A DNA stretch of 64,000 nt from 34-65-8 sp963529855 (GCA_963529855.1 CAURZK010000004.1:62001-126000); one strand, 5' to 3'; shown: positions 36,338 through 45,571, numbered from the stretch's first letter. Notes: generated from the letters alone by a model not told the origin. A program made the numbers and translations.

Positions 36338-37318
36338 TCACGCGCCCGTGGCAAAGGGGGAACGGCCCGCTTTGGCGTAGAAACTCAGCCGCCTGGCGAA
36401 ATCCATCGGATCCTTGCGCGTGACGATGGCATCGGCCGGGGTGTCGAGCCAGTCTTCGGCCCGTGAGGCAACGAACCGCAGGCAGGCTCCCTGCGCCAGC
36501 ACTGGCATGGCGGCGCGCTCGTCCACCCCAAGCGGGCGTACCGCTTCGTAACCCGCGATGATCGCGCGGCCGATCTCTGCAAGGTGCGTGCTGCCATCCC
36601 GGGTAAAACTCCACGCCGCGTGCGTCACCGCCAGATCGTAGGCCATCGTTTCGTTGCAGGCGAAGTAGAAGTCTATCATCCCGGAAACCTGGTTCCCGAG
36701 CATGAGGACGTTGTCGGGAAACAGATCGGTGTGACAGACCGAACCCGGCAGACTCACGGGCCACGCGCTCGCAATCCCTTCCGCGACCGGCAGCAGCGCA
36801 GGTAGATCACGGTCGATCATGGCGAGGGCCTGCGGTCCGGCATGATGCAGGGCTGCCAGACTGGCGGCCGGGCTCAGAGCATTGGCCCGGCACATCGGGA
36901 AGTCGAGCGCCGCGACGTGCATGGCGGCGAGTGACGCGCCAACTGCATGGGCCTGTTCAGCCGTGGGGCAATCGACCGAGATCCCGGGTAGAAATTCAAT
37001 CAGCGCCACTGCCTTGTCCCCAACCATGCGGAAGGCGTTGCCGGCCCGGTCGTGGATCGTGCGCGGCACGGCGCAGCGTTTGGCCGACAGATGGTCGAGA
37101 AGGCCGAGAAAGAATGGCAGGTCCCCGGTCTCGATGCGCCGTTCGTACATCGTCAGGATGAAACGTGCGCCTTGCCCGCCCGCTCCGGTTGTCTCGATCA
37201 GCCAGTTGGAATTTGAGATGCCTTCGGCAATGCCTTTCGCCGACAGCAGCTCGCCCACGTCGTAATGCACGATCAGGTCCGCCAGCGCATCGGCCCCGAG
37301 GTGGGTGTAGACGGCCAC
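36338..37318 (-). CDS. thrB: Homoserine kinase (type II, APH-fold)
   Basis: A 326-residue homoserine kinase of the aminoglycoside-phosphotransferase fold, which phosphorylates homoserine in threonine synthesis. Motifs: VHYDVGELLSAKGIAEGISNSNW at the N-terminus, the catalytic loop VCHTDLFPDNVLML and the metal-binding SGMIDFYFACNETMAYDLAV. The ispH-thrB-rnhA order is common in sphingomonads. The start ATG at 37318 is 11 bases after the ispH stop. Confidence 0.94.
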   Translation of the reverse strand: MAVYTHLGADALADLIVHYDVGELLSAKGIAEGISNSNWLIETTGAGGQGARFILTMYERRIETGDLPFFLGLLDHLSAKRCAVPRTIHDRAGNAFRMVGDKAVALIEFLPGISVDCPTAEQAHAVGASLAAMHVAALDFPMCRANALSPAASLAALHHAGPQALAMIDRDLPALLPVAEGIASAWPVSLPGSVCHTDLFPDNVLMLGNQVSGMIDFYFACNETMAYDLAVTHAAWSFTRDGSTHLAEIGRAIIAGYEAVRPLGVDERAAMPVLAQGACLRFVASRAEDWLDTPADAIVTRKDPMDFARRLSFYAKAGRSPFATGA

Positions 37319-37329
37319 CCGCAGCCGGC

Positions 37330-38304
37330 TCAGTCGGCCAATTGGCGGGGCAGCTTGAACACCATCTTTTCCTCGGTCGTGACCAGCGTGTGTTCCTCCA
37401 CGTCACGCCAGACCGAGAGCTGGTCGATCACCTCGCGGACAAGTTCTTCGGGTGCGGAGGCACCGGCGGTAAGCCCCAGCGTCCCGACACCGTCGAGCCA
37501 GGCCGGATCGATGTCGGCCGCGCGTTGAATCAGGCGTGCACTGGTGCCGCAGCGTTCGGCGACCTCGACCAGCCGCAGCGAGTTTGAACTGTTGGGGGCG
37601 CCGATCACCAGCACCAGATCGCTGCCGGGAGCGATCGCCTTGACCGCGGCCTGCCGGTTCGAAGTGGCATAGCAGATATCTTCAGCCTTGGGCGCGACGA
37701 TCCAGGGGAAGCGGGTTTGCAGGGCCTTTACGATTTCCGCCGTGTCGTCGACCGACAGTGTTGTCTGGGTGAGGAAGGCCAAACCGGTGTCAGGCGAAAA
37801 TGCCAGCGTGTCCACGTCGGCGACCGTTTCCACCAGAGTCATGGCGCCGGCAGGGACCTGGCCCATGGTGCCGATCACCTCGGGATGGCCGGCATGGCCG
37901 ACGAAAACGATGTGCCGGCCCGCTTCGATCTGGCGTTCAGCCTGGCGGTGGACCTTGCTCACCAGGGGGCAGGTGGCATCGAGGTAGTCGAGCCCGCGCC
38001 GCTGTGCTTCGGCAGGTACCGATTTGGGCACGCCATGGGCACTGAAAACCACCGGCGCACCATCGGGCACCTGGTCGAGCTCGTCGACGAAAATCGCGCC
38101 TTTCGCCTTGAGCCCTTCCACCACGTAACGGTTGTGGACGATTTCATGCCGGACATAGACTGGCGCGCCATAGCGCTGGAGCGCACGCTCGACGATCTCG
38201 ATGGCGCGGTCCACGCCGGCGCAAAATCCGCGCGGCGCGGCAATCAGCACGGTCAGCGCGAGACGGTCGCCGGACTTGGCGGGGGACTGCAAGGGAGCGT
38301 TCAT
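37330..38304 (-). CDS. ispH: 4-hydroxy-3-methylbut-2-enyl diphosphate reductase
   Basis: A 324-residue iron-sulfur enzyme that performs the last step of the MEP isoprenoid pathway. The three cluster cysteines are in PRGFCAGVDRAI, LDATCPLVSKVH and EDICYATSNRQ; the catalytic segment QTTLSVDDT and the substrate-binding GAPNSSNS are present. The start at 38304 (MNAPLQSPAKS) is preferred over an upstream in-frame ATG at 38331. It heads the ispH-thrB-rnhA run and is divergent from the lipoprotein at 38376. Confidence 0.97.
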   Translation of the reverse strand: MNAPLQSPAKSGDRLALTVLIAAPRGFCAGVDRAIEIVERALQRYGAPVYVRHEIVHNRYVVEGLKAKGAIFVDELDQVPDGAPVVFSAHGVPKSVPAEAQRRGLDYLDATCPLVSKVHRQAERQIEAGRHIVFVGHAGHPEVIGTMGQVPAGAMTLVETVADVDTLAFSPDTGLAFLTQTTLSVDDTAEIVKALQTRFPWIVAPKAEDICYATSNRQAAVKAIAPGSDLVLVIGAPNSSNSLRLVEVAERCGTSARLIQRAADIDPAWLDGVGTLGLTAGASAPEELVREVIDQLSVWRDVEEHTLVTTEEKMVFKLPRQLAD

Positions 38305-38375
38305 GCACCCGCCTCTAGCGCTTTGCCGCAACCGCCGCTAGGGCGGCCGAAGACGAATTCGAGGGACCCGCTTTC

Positions 38376-39029
38376 ATGACTTCTAGCCGCAAGCTGCTGT
38401 GTGCCGCCGCCGTTGCCATGGCGCTTTCCAGCTGTGCGGGCCCGGGCGACCTCGTGGTCGACCAGGGCGTCGGGATCACTGCGATCCGCACGGCGTGCCC
38501 CGCTGTCGGGGTGCCCGATTATACGGGCGACGTGACGCTTTTCCGCGATCCGGCGGCGGCTCCGACTGCGGCCAATATCGACGTGACTGCTGCGCTGACC
38601 AACCTGCGTTCGACCTGCAACGATTCGGGCGAACGGGTCTATACCGAGGCGACTTTCGACGTTTTGGCGCGCCGCACCGATACGCGCGGCGCACGCCGGG
38701 TGGAACTGCCGTTCTTCTCGACCGTCCTGCGGGGCGGTTCGGCGGTGCAGACCAAGCGGGTCGGGACAGTCGTTATCGATTTCGCCGATGGGCAGGAGCG
38801 TGCCCAGGGCAGCGGCCGTGCCGGCGCGTTCGTCAACAAGGCCGAAGCGACCCTGCCGCCTGAAATCCGCGAGCAGATCACGCGTCGCCGCCGCGCGGGC
38901 GATGCGGATGCCGCGCTCGACCCGCTGGCCGATCCTACTGTGCGCGCCGCGCTGAGCCGGGCAACGTTCGAGATGCTGGTCGGCTTCCAGCTTACCGAGC
39001 AGCAGCTGACTTACAACGTCACCCGCTGA
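38376..39029 (+). CDS. Envelope lipoprotein of unknown function
   Basis: A 217-residue protein with a lipoprotein signal (lipobox LSSC, Cys20) and a mostly beta predicted body. There are no motifs I can name; two Cys residues (in RTACPAVG and RSTCNDSG) may pair. The C-terminal third is charged (ITRRRRAGDADAAL), followed by a helix. Similar lipoproteins precede argS in sphingomonad genomes by my recollection, not by a search. An 11-bp hairpin lies just downstream. Confidence 0.85.
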   Translation: MTSSRKLLCAAAVAMALSSCAGPGDLVVDQGVGITAIRTACPAVGVPDYTGDVTLFRDPAAAPTAANIDVTAALTNLRSTCNDSGERVYTEATFDVLARRTDTRGARRVELPFFSTVLRGGSAVQTKRVGTVVIDFADGQERAQGSGRAGAFVNKAEATLPPEIREQITRRRRAGDADAALDPLADPTVRAALSRATFEMLVGFQLTEQQLTYNVTR

Positions 39030-39041
39030 CCTGGCAGCCTC

Positions 39042-39069
39042 GCGACCTTGCGCTTTTTCGCAAGGTCGC
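39042..39069. other. Strong hairpin between the lipoprotein gene and argS
   Basis: A perfect 11-bp stem GCGACCTTGCG/CGCAAGGTCGC with loop CTTTTT. No T run follows it, so it is either a weak terminator or an RNA-processing or stability element. It ends 12 bases before the argS ATG, which has no clear ribosome site. Confidence 0.7.
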
Positions 39070-39081
39070 TAGTCGCGCGCC

Positions 39082-40827
39082 ATGTCTCAGCCCCATACGC
39101 TTCACGCCGCCTTCGCCGCTCGGGTCGACGCGGTTCTCGACGCCCTCGAACTGGAGGGCCATCTGCCGCGCGATTGCCCCCGCGCCGGGGTCACCGTGGA
39201 GCCGCCGCGCGATCCTTCGCATGGCGATCTGTCGACCAACGCGGCGATGGTGCTCGCCAAGCAGGCGCGGACCAATCCGCGCGCGCTCGCTGAGCTCATG
39301 GTCGAGAAGTTTACAGCTGACCCCGCCATCACGGCGGCAGAAATCGCCGGACCGGGCTTCATCAACTTGCGACTGGCCAATACGACCTGGCTGGACGAAC
39401 TGCGCGCGATCGCCGCGCTGGGACGCGACTACGGGCGCAGCGACAAGGGCGCTTCGCGGCGCGTCAACATCGAATACGTCTCGGCCAACCCGACCGGGCC
39501 GATGCACATGGGCCATTGCCGCGGCGCGGTAGTGGGCGACGCACTGGCGGCGTTGCTGGAGTTTGTCGGGCATCCGGTGACGCGCGAATATTACGTCAAC
39601 GACGCGGGCGGACAGGTCGACGTGCTCGCCCGTTCCGCGCACCACCGTTATCGCGAGGCGCTGGGCGAGGATGTCGGCCCGGTCGCTGAAGGGCTTTATC
39701 CCGGTGACTACCTGGTTCCGGTCGGCGCAGCACTGGCGGCCGAATTCGGCGATCGTTACGTGGCGGCGCCGGAAAGCGAATGGCTGGACCTGTTTCGGGC
39801 GCGGGCCGTGGCCGCGATGCTTGTCGTCATCAAGAGCGATCTTGCCCTGCTCGGCATTCACCACGACCTGTTCAGTTCCGAGGCTGAGCTGCAGCAGGCT
39901 GGCAAACCGGAGGCTGCCGAAGCTTGGCTGCGTCAGCACGATCTGGTGTATGACGGAGTGCTCGAAGCGCCAAAGGGCAAGACTCCGGACGATTGGGAGC
40001 CGGTGGAATTGCCGCTGTTCCGATCGACCCGGTTCGGCGACGATCAGGATCGGCCGATCCGCAAGTCCGATGGCAAATGGACGTATTTTGGCGCCGACCT
40101 CGCTTATCACATGCAGAAGGCGCAATCGGCTGACGAGCTGATCGACATCTGGGGCGCCGACCACGCCGGGACGGTAAAGCGGATCAAGGCCGCGGTTGCG
40201 GCGCTGAGCGAGGGGCAGGGAAAGCCGATCCCGTTCGACGTCAAGCTGGTCCAGATGGTCCAGCTTCTGCGCGGCGGCGAACCGGTCAAGATGTCAAAGC
40301 GTTCCGGAACCTTCGTGACGCTGGCCGATGTCGTGCAGGAAGTGGGCAAGGACGTGGTCCGCTTCACCATGCTGACGCGCAAGCCCGAAGCGCAGATGGA
40401 ATTCGACTTTGCCAAAGTGGTCGAGGCGTCGAAAGACAACCCGGTTTTCTACGTGCAATATGCCCATGCCCGGATCAGCTCGACGCTGCGCAAGGGGGCT
40501 GCCGAGGGTTTTGCGCCGTCGGACGCGGCGCTGGAGCAGCTTGGAGACGAGGAACTCGCGCTGATCAAGCAGGCGGCGCAGTTCCCGCGGCTTGTCGAAG
40601 CTGCCGCACAGGCGCGTGAGCCGCATCGGGTCGCGTTCTTCCTCTATGACCTGGCCGCCGGCTTCCATGCATACTGGAATCTCGGCAACGACAATCCGGA
40701 AAAGCGTTTCATCGTGGCACAGAATCCAGCGCTGACCGGTGCCAGACTTTTCCTTGCCACGCAGATCGGGCAAGTTATCCGTAACGGCTTGGCTTTGCTT
40801 GGTGTCGAGGCGGTGGAGGAGATGTGA
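39082..40827 (+). CDS. argS: Arginyl-tRNA synthetase
   Basis: A 581-residue class I synthetase that charges tRNA-Arg. The Add-1 N-terminal domain occupies about residues 1-110. The HIGH signature is present as MHMGH in NPTGPMHMGHCRGA (about residue 140) and KMSK as KMSKRSG (about residue 405). The C-terminal DALR anticodon-binding domain covers about 460-581. The ATG at 39082 fits the family start. The gene ends ATGTGA and overlaps the possible GTG start of the next gene. Confidence 0.98.
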   Translation: MSQPHTLHAAFAARVDAVLDALELEGHLPRDCPRAGVTVEPPRDPSHGDLSTNAAMVLAKQARTNPRALAELMVEKFTADPAITAAEIAGPGFINLRLANTTWLDELRAIAALGRDYGRSDKGASRRVNIEYVSANPTGPMHMGHCRGAVVGDALAALLEFVGHPVTREYYVNDAGGQVDVLARSAHHRYREALGEDVGPVAEGLYPGDYLVPVGAALAAEFGDRYVAAPESEWLDLFRARAVAAMLVVIKSDLALLGIHHDLFSSEAELQQAGKPEAAEAWLRQHDLVYDGVLEAPKGKTPDDWEPVELPLFRSTRFGDDQDRPIRKSDGKWTYFGADLAYHMQKAQSADELIDIWGADHAGTVKRIKAAVAALSEGQGKPIPFDVKLVQMVQLLRGGEPVKMSKRSGTFVTLADVVQEVGKDVVRFTMLTRKPEAQMEFDFAKVVEASKDNPVFYVQYAHARISSTLRKGAAEGFAPSDAALEQLGDEELALIKQAAQFPRLVEAAAQAREPHRVAFFLYDLAAGFHAYWNLGNDNPEKRFIVAQNPALTGARLFLATQIGQVIRNGLALLGVEAVEEM

Positions 40828-40829
40828 CG

Positions 40830-41552
40830 ATGGCATCGCAGGGGACCGACGGGCGCGAGCCGGATAACGATTACGACCCGGGTGTGACGGATGCTGCCCG
40901 GCAGGATCTTTCGGGGGAAGAACTGGCACTGGCCGATGATCGCAGATCGCTGCCGTGGCTCGAAACCGACGATTACGAGGATGAAGACACTGGCGCGGGG
41001 CTGGGGCAGATGGTTCTGCTCGGGCTCGGCGGACTGGTCGCGATCGGCGTCGTGCTCGCGGGGCTGTGGTACTGGGGCAATCGGCCCGATAGCGATATGG
41101 TTGCTGATGGCAGCACGATCGAGGCGCCACCGGGGCCGCTCAAGGAACGGCCGGAGGATCCCGGCGGCAAGGAATTTGCCGGAACCGGCGATGTCGCGCC
41201 CGGTGTGGGCGAGGGGCAAGTGCAGGAAGGCCGTCTTGCCACGGCGCCTGCGGCACCGGCGCCGCGACCCAGCGTTGATGCGGCCGGTTCGCGCGCGCCC
41301 GAAGCCGCACAGCCGAGCGGCATTGGTATCCAGGTGGGCGCGTTTTCTTCGCGCGAAAGTGCAGAGCGGGGTTGGGAGACGCTCAACCGCCAGACCGACG
41401 CATTGAGCGGCGTGCGCCACCGCGTGATGGAAGGTCAGATCGATTCGGGCACGGTCTACCGGCTCCAGGCAGTCGCGGGCGATGCCGCGGCAGCCCGGTC
41501 TCTGTGCGCGACGCTCAAGAGCCAGGGGATCGCCTGCCAGGTCAAGGATTGA
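40830..41552 (+). CDS. SPOR domain membrane protein
   Basis: About 240 residues: an acidic cytoplasmic N-terminus, one membrane helix (MVLLGLGGLVAIGVVLAGLW, about residues 60-80), a Pro/Ala-rich periplasmic linker and a C-terminal SPOR domain (IGIQVGAFSSRESAERGW to the end) that binds denuded septal glycan. It is likely a cell-division-associated protein. The start is ATG 40830 or GTG 40824 overlapping the argS stop. The neighbouring nagZ (muropeptide recycling) supports a peptidoglycan theme. Confidence 0.92.
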   Translation: MASQGTDGREPDNDYDPGVTDAARQDLSGEELALADDRRSLPWLETDDYEDEDTGAGLGQMVLLGLGGLVAIGVVLAGLWYWGNRPDSDMVADGSTIEAPPGPLKERPEDPGGKEFAGTGDVAPGVGEGQVQEGRLATAPAAPAPRPSVDAAGSRAPEAAQPSGIGIQVGAFSSRESAERGWETLNRQTDALSGVRHRVMEGQIDSGTVYRLQAVAGDAAAARSLCATLKSQGIACQVKD

Positions 41553-41568
41553 CCCGATTTCCACACCG

Positions 41569-41597
41569 GGGCGGCCAGCAAGGGTTGCAGGCCGCCC
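41569..41597. other. Stable intercistronic hairpin before nagZ
   Basis: GGGCGGCC pairs with GGCCGCCC and, after a single A-A mismatch, GCAA pairs with TTGC, leaving a 3-base loop. There is no T tract, so I read it as an RNA stability or attenuation element rather than a terminator. Confidence 0.6.
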
Positions 41598-41619
41598 GGG
41601 TTGCTGCGAATCTTCTGCA

Positions 41620-42642
41620 ATGACGCCCGCGATATTCGGACTGGCGGGAGCGACCCTCTCCGCTGACGAGAAAGCTTTTTTTCGAGAGGCCGATCCGGCC
41701 GGTTACATCCTGTTCGGGCGCAATTGCGTCGATCCGGTGCAACTGCGCGCGTTGACTGACGCCTTGCGCGAAATTCACGGGCGCGATCGCCTGTTCGTGT
41801 GCATCGATCAGGAAGGTGGCCGGGTCGCGCGCCTCAGACCCCCGCACTGGGCGGGGTTTCCCGCAGGCGAGGCGTTCGATGCGCTTTATGCGCTCGCTCC
41901 TGCCAGCGCGATCGAGGCGGCGCGCGTCAATGCCGAGGCGCTGGGGATCGAACTTGCCGAGGCGGGCATTACCGTCGACTGCCATCCCCCGCTCGACGTG
42001 CGCCAGCCCGGGGCGCACGACGTCATCGGCGATCGCGCGCTTGGCAGCGAGCCGATGCAGGTGGCTGCCCTGGGCCGCGCAATCCTCGACGGGCTGGCGC
42101 GTGCCGGGGTTGCGGGCTGCGTCAAGCACATGCCCGGACACGGGCGGACCAGTACCGACACGCACAAGGAAATGCCAACCGTTACGGCGAGCGCCGCGGA
42201 ACTGGAGGTGGACCTTGCCCCGTTCCGCGCGCTGAAGAATGCGCCGATCGGGATGACCGGACACCTGTTGTTCACCGCGTGGGACACCGAAAATCCCGCG
42301 ACTTTGTCGCAGATCGTGATCGATGATGTCATCCGGCGGCAAATCGGCTTCGATGGCCTGTTGCTGACCGACGACATCGACATGGAGGCGCTTTCCGGCA
42401 CAGTACCCGAACGCGCCGAACGGGCCATCGCGGCAGGCTGCGATCTTGTACTCAATTGCTGGGCGAAGATGGAGGATATGACTGCCATGGCGGCCCGCTT
42501 GCCCGCGCTTGGAGAGCAGGGGAGGGTTCGGCTGGAGCGGGCACTTACGGAAACCTCGATCGCTGCGGAGGGAGCGGAGCGTAAAGCCGCCTTGCTGGCG
42601 AAGCGGGACGAGCTTCTGGCACTGGTCGGAGCTGCGGTTTGA
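41620..42642 (+). CDS. nagZ: Beta-N-acetylhexosaminidase NagZ
   Basis: A 340-residue family 3 glycoside hydrolase that removes GlcNAc from anhydro-muropeptides in cytoplasmic wall recycling. Landmarks are CIDQEGGRVARLRPPHW, the catalytic His loop KHMPGHGRTSTDTH and the nucleophile Asp in LLLTDDIDMEAL. The ATG at 41620 starts the conserved sequence. The stop overlaps the TTG start of scpA by four bases. Confidence 0.96.
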   Translation: MTPAIFGLAGATLSADEKAFFREADPAGYILFGRNCVDPVQLRALTDALREIHGRDRLFVCIDQEGGRVARLRPPHWAGFPAGEAFDALYALAPASAIEAARVNAEALGIELAEAGITVDCHPPLDVRQPGAHDVIGDRALGSEPMQVAALGRAILDGLARAGVAGCVKHMPGHGRTSTDTHKEMPTVTASAAELEVDLAPFRALKNAPIGMTGHLLFTAWDTENPATLSQIVIDDVIRRQIGFDGLLLTDDIDMEALSGTVPERAERAIAAGCDLVLNCWAKMEDMTAMAARLPALGEQGRVRLERALTETSIAAEGAERKAALLAKRDELLALVGAAV

Positions 42643-43442
42643 ACGACAACGGGCTCCTGTTCTCGGCGCAGGAGGCCGCAGCCGACGATTGGAACGGCCC
42701 CGGCGCTGCGCCGACTGACGAAGCCGCGCTCTATCTGGAACTCGACGGGTGGGAAGGGCCACTCGACCTGCTGCTCGATCTTGCCCGGCGGCAGAAGGTC
42801 GATCTGCGACAGATTTCGATCCTGGCGCTGGTTGACCAGTATCTGGGCTATATCGACACTGTCGAAGCGCTGCGGCTGGAACTGGCGGCCGATTACCTGG
42901 TGATGGCCGCATGGCTGGCTTATCTCAAGTCCGCGCTGCTCCTCCCGCGCGATGAGCAGGAGGATCCCAGCCCCGAGGAACTGGCGCTCCGGTTGCAGCT
43001 GCGGCTCCAGCGCCTGGGTGCAATGCGCGAGGCGGCGGCGCGTCTGATGGCGCGCGACCGGATCGGACGCGACGTCTTCCTGCGCGGGGCACCGGAAGGC
43101 TTGCGGATCGACCGCAAGGTGCAGTGGCGGTGCGACTGGTATGCGCTCGTCCAGGCTTATGGCCAGGTCAAGGCACGCACCGCACCCGCCATCCACATCG
43201 TTCGCGACCGGCCGGTGATGACACTCGAAAGTGCGCTCGACCGTGTTTCGGCGATGCTGGGCGTATCCCTCGACTGGATGCGCCTTGAGGAATTCCTCCC
43301 GCCTTATGCGGAGCCGCGCCTGCGCCGGTCGGCGCTCGCTTCCAGCTTTGTAGCCGCGCTGGAACTGGCCCGGCTCGGCAAGGCGGAATTGGCGCAGGAA
43401 GAGGTGTTTGGCCCGCTACGACTGCGCCGGATGTCGTCATGA
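42639..43442 (+). CDS. scpA: Segregation and condensation protein A
   Basis: A 267-residue kleisin of the SMC-ScpAB chromosome-organising complex. The ScpA N-terminal helix is readable as LELDGWEGPLDLLLDLARRQ, followed by VDLRQISILALVDQYLGYI; the C-terminal winged helix ends the protein. The start is TTG at 42639 (TTG AAC GAC), overlapping the nagZ stop, because no ATG is available before the conserved helix. The stop overlaps the scpB ATG (ATGA). Confidence 0.95.
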   Translation: MNDNGLLFSAQEAAADDWNGPGAAPTDEAALYLELDGWEGPLDLLLDLARRQKVDLRQISILALVDQYLGYIDTVEALRLELAADYLVMAAWLAYLKSALLLPRDEQEDPSPEELALRLQLRLQRLGAMREAAARLMARDRIGRDVFLRGAPEGLRIDRKVQWRCDWYALVQAYGQVKARTAPAIHIVRDRPVMTLESALDRVSAMLGVSLDWMRLEEFLPPYAEPRLRRSALASSFVAALELARLGKAELAQEEVFGPLRLRRMSS

Positions 43443-44050
43443 CCGGGCGACCGGGCGAGCTCGAGCGCGCGATCGAGGCAATGCTGTTTGCCGCAGAACA
43501 TGCGATGAGCGTGGACGAAATCTCAGCTTATCTCGGCGATACGGCCGCCGGCGAAATTCACGCGGCCCTCGGCCAGTTGGCAGAACATTATAACGAGCGC
43601 GGCGTCCACCTCGTCGAAAGATCGGGGCGTTGGCATTTCCAGACCGCCGCCGATTGCGCCCACCTGCTGCGCCGGGAGAAAGAGCAGGTCCGCCGCCTTT
43701 CGCGCGCCGCGACCGAGGTGCTGGCGATCGTCGCCTACCACGAACCGGTCAGCCGGGCGGAGATCGAATCGATCCGCGGCGTGCAGACGTCGGGCGGTAC
43801 GCTGGACGTGCTGATGGAGGCCGGCTGGGTGCGCGTGGCGGGACGACGCGAAGTGCCAGGCCGGCCGGTAATCTATGCGACCACGCCGGAATTTCTCGAC
43901 CATTTCGGCCTCGCCTCTCGCCGCGATCTGCCCGGTATCGACGAGCTTCGCGCGGCGGGGCTGCTTGATCCGGTTGACGATGCGTTCGCTGCGCTTGCCG
44001 AAGAAAGCCCCGACGACGCTGGCATTGCAGCCGGCCATGCCCTAGATTGA
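43439..44050 (+). CDS. scpB: Segregation and condensation protein B
   Basis: A 203-residue partner of ScpA with two winged-helix domains (LERAIEAMLFAAEHAMSVDE at the start, then AATEVLAIVAYHEPVSRAEI with the conserved GVQTSGGTLDVLMEAGWV). Overlap with scpA implies coupled translation and stoichiometry. The Tat genes follow 45 bases later. Confidence 0.96.
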   Translation: MTGRPGELERAIEAMLFAAEHAMSVDEISAYLGDTAAGEIHAALGQLAEHYNERGVHLVERSGRWHFQTAADCAHLLRREKEQVRRLSRAATEVLAIVAYHEPVSRAEIESIRGVQTSGGTLDVLMEAGWVRVAGRREVPGRPVIYATTPEFLDHFGLASRRDLPGIDELRAAGLLDPVDDAFAALAEESPDDAGIAAGHALD

Positions 44051-44095
44051 CGGCATACTTCCGGCGCGTTGCGCGACCGGCGACGGAGAATTGCA

Positions 44096-44344
44096 ATGGG
44101 TTTCGGTTCCATCTGGCACTGGCTGATCGTTCTGCTGATCGTGCTCGTCCTGTTCGGGCGCGGGCGCGTGGCAGAGATCATGGGTGATTTCGGCAAGGGC
44201 ATCAAAAGCTTCAAGCAGGGCATGAACGAGGACGAGGGCAAGGCGCCGCCGCCGCGCATCGAAGGCCCGCAGCACGAAGCCAAGCCTGCCGGTGAAGCGG
44301 CGCGCGATCCTCGCCCGGCGGACCCGGTCGACCGCAGCAACTGA
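44096..44344 (+). CDS. tatA: Sec-independent translocase subunit TatA
   Basis: An 82-residue pore-forming subunit of the twin-arginine translocon. A single membrane helix (IWHWLIVLLIVLVLFG) is followed by the FGRGR hinge and an amphipathic helix (AEIMGDFGKGIKSFKQGM). The ATG at 44096 gives the expected short N-tail. It is first in tatA-tatB-tatC. Confidence 0.96.
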   Translation: MGFGSIWHWLIVLLIVLVLFGRGRVAEIMGDFGKGIKSFKQGMNEDEGKAPPPRIEGPQHEAKPAGEAARDPRPADPVDRSN

Positions 44345-44353
44345 TAATCGGCC

Positions 44354-44743
44354 ATGTTCGATATCGGCGCCACCGAACTGCTGCTGATCGTGATCGTCGC
44401 GGTCGTGGTAATCGGGCCCAAGGATCTGCCCGCAGCCCTGCGCACGGCGGGCCGCTGGATGGGCAAGATACGCCGTGTTTCCGGTCATTTTCGCGCAGGC
44501 GTCGATGCCATGATCCGCGATGCGGAAATGGAGGAGATGGAGCGCAAATGGGCCGAACAGAACGCGCAGATCATGGCCAAATACCCGGCAGAGCAGACCG
44601 CCGCGCCAGCCCCAGCCCCAGCCCCAGCCCCAGCACCAGCGCAAGGGCGATCCGCCGCATCGGCCGAAGCGCGCACTGCCGAGGCGCCACGCGCCGAAGG
44701 TGACGAGCCGCAATTGCCGCTGCCGCCGCGCGCCCCGCGCTGA
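44354..44743 (+). CDS. tatB: Sec-independent translocase subunit TatB
   Basis: A 129-residue receptor subunit that contacts Tat signal peptides with TatC. The membrane helix is MFDIGATELLLIVIVAVVV, then the IGPKDLPAALRTAGRWMGKIRR hinge and amphipathic helix typical of TatB. The C-terminal tail contains an (Ala-Pro)6 stretch encoded by a CCCAGC hexamer repeat. Confidence 0.95.
   Translation: MFDIGATELLLIVIVAVVVIGPKDLPAALRTAGRWMGKIRRVSGHFRAGVDAMIRDAEMEEMERKWAEQNAQIMAKYPAEQTAAPAPAPAPAPAPAQGRSAASAEARTAEAPRAEGDEPQLPLPPRAPR
44605..44640. repeat. Hexanucleotide repeat (CCCAGC, six units) within tatB
   Basis: Six 6-bp units, four of them exact CCCAGC with GCCAGC first and ACCAGC last. They stay in frame and encode alternating Ala-Pro in the disordered TatB tail. 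Copy-number change would alter tail length without a frameshift. Confidence 0.85.
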
Positions 44744-44752
44744 GGACGATCG

Positions 44753-45571
44753 ATGGCTCTTCGCATTTCAGACATTGACGATACCCAGGCGCCCCTGCTC
44801 GATCACCTGATCGAACTGCGCGCGCGACTGGTGAGATGCGTGGTGGCGCTGGCGGTGGCTTTCGTCGCCTGTTTCGCCTTTGCCGACGATATCTTCGGGT
44901 TTCTGGTCCGCCCGCTGACAGGTGCCTTCCCGCCGGGCGAAGGCACGCTGATTTACACCAAGCTGTACGAGGCGTTCTTTGTCGAACTGAAGGTGTCGCT
45001 GTTTGCGGCTTTCTTCGTGAGCTTTCCGATTATCGCCAACCAACTGTGGGCGTTTATCGCGCCCGGAATGTACGCGCGCGAGAAAAAGGCATTCCTGCCC
45101 TTTCTGCTGGCCACACCGATCCTGTTCATCGGCGGCGCGGCTCTTGCATATTACGTCGTGATGCCGACGGCCTTCCGCTTCTTCCTCGACTTCGAAGGAA
45201 CGGCGGGCGGGCTGCGTCAGGAAGCGCTGCCGGCCATGGGGGATTACCTAAGCCTGGTAATGCAGTTCATCCTGGCATTCGGGATCAGTTTCCTGCTGCC
45301 GGTCCTGCTGCTTCTGCTCAACCGCGCTGGGATCGTCAGCCGGGCGCAGCTTGTGGGTGCGCGCCGGTACATGATCGTCGCGGCGTTCGTCGTCGCCGCG
45401 ATCGCCACTCCGCCTGATGTCATTTCACAACTGATGTTGGCCGTGCCGCTGGTGCTGCTGTTCGAAAGCGCGCTAATCGTGATGTGGCTTACCGAGCGGC
45501 GGGAAGCGCCGGCGGACGCGGCGAAAGCTGAGGCGGGCGATGTGCCCGTCGCATCGAACAAACAGCTCTGA
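44753..45571 (+). CDS. tatC: Sec-independent translocase subunit TatC
   Basis: A 272-residue polytopic core of the Tat translocon with six membrane helices. The conserved N-terminus DTQAPLLDHLIELRARLVRC and the GMYAREKKAFLPF loop are clear. The C-terminal tail is charged and dispensable in the family. The ATG is nine bases after the tatB stop. Confidence 0.97.
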   Translation: MALRISDIDDTQAPLLDHLIELRARLVRCVVALAVAFVACFAFADDIFGFLVRPLTGAFPPGEGTLIYTKLYEAFFVELKVSLFAAFFVSFPIIANQLWAFIAPGMYAREKKAFLPFLLATPILFIGGAALAYYVVMPTAFRFFLDFEGTAGGLRQEALPAMGDYLSLVMQFILAFGISFLLPVLLLLLNRAGIVSRAQLVGARRYMIVAAFVVAAIATPPDVISQLMLAVPLVLLFESALIVMWLTERREAPADAAKAEAGDVPVASNKQL

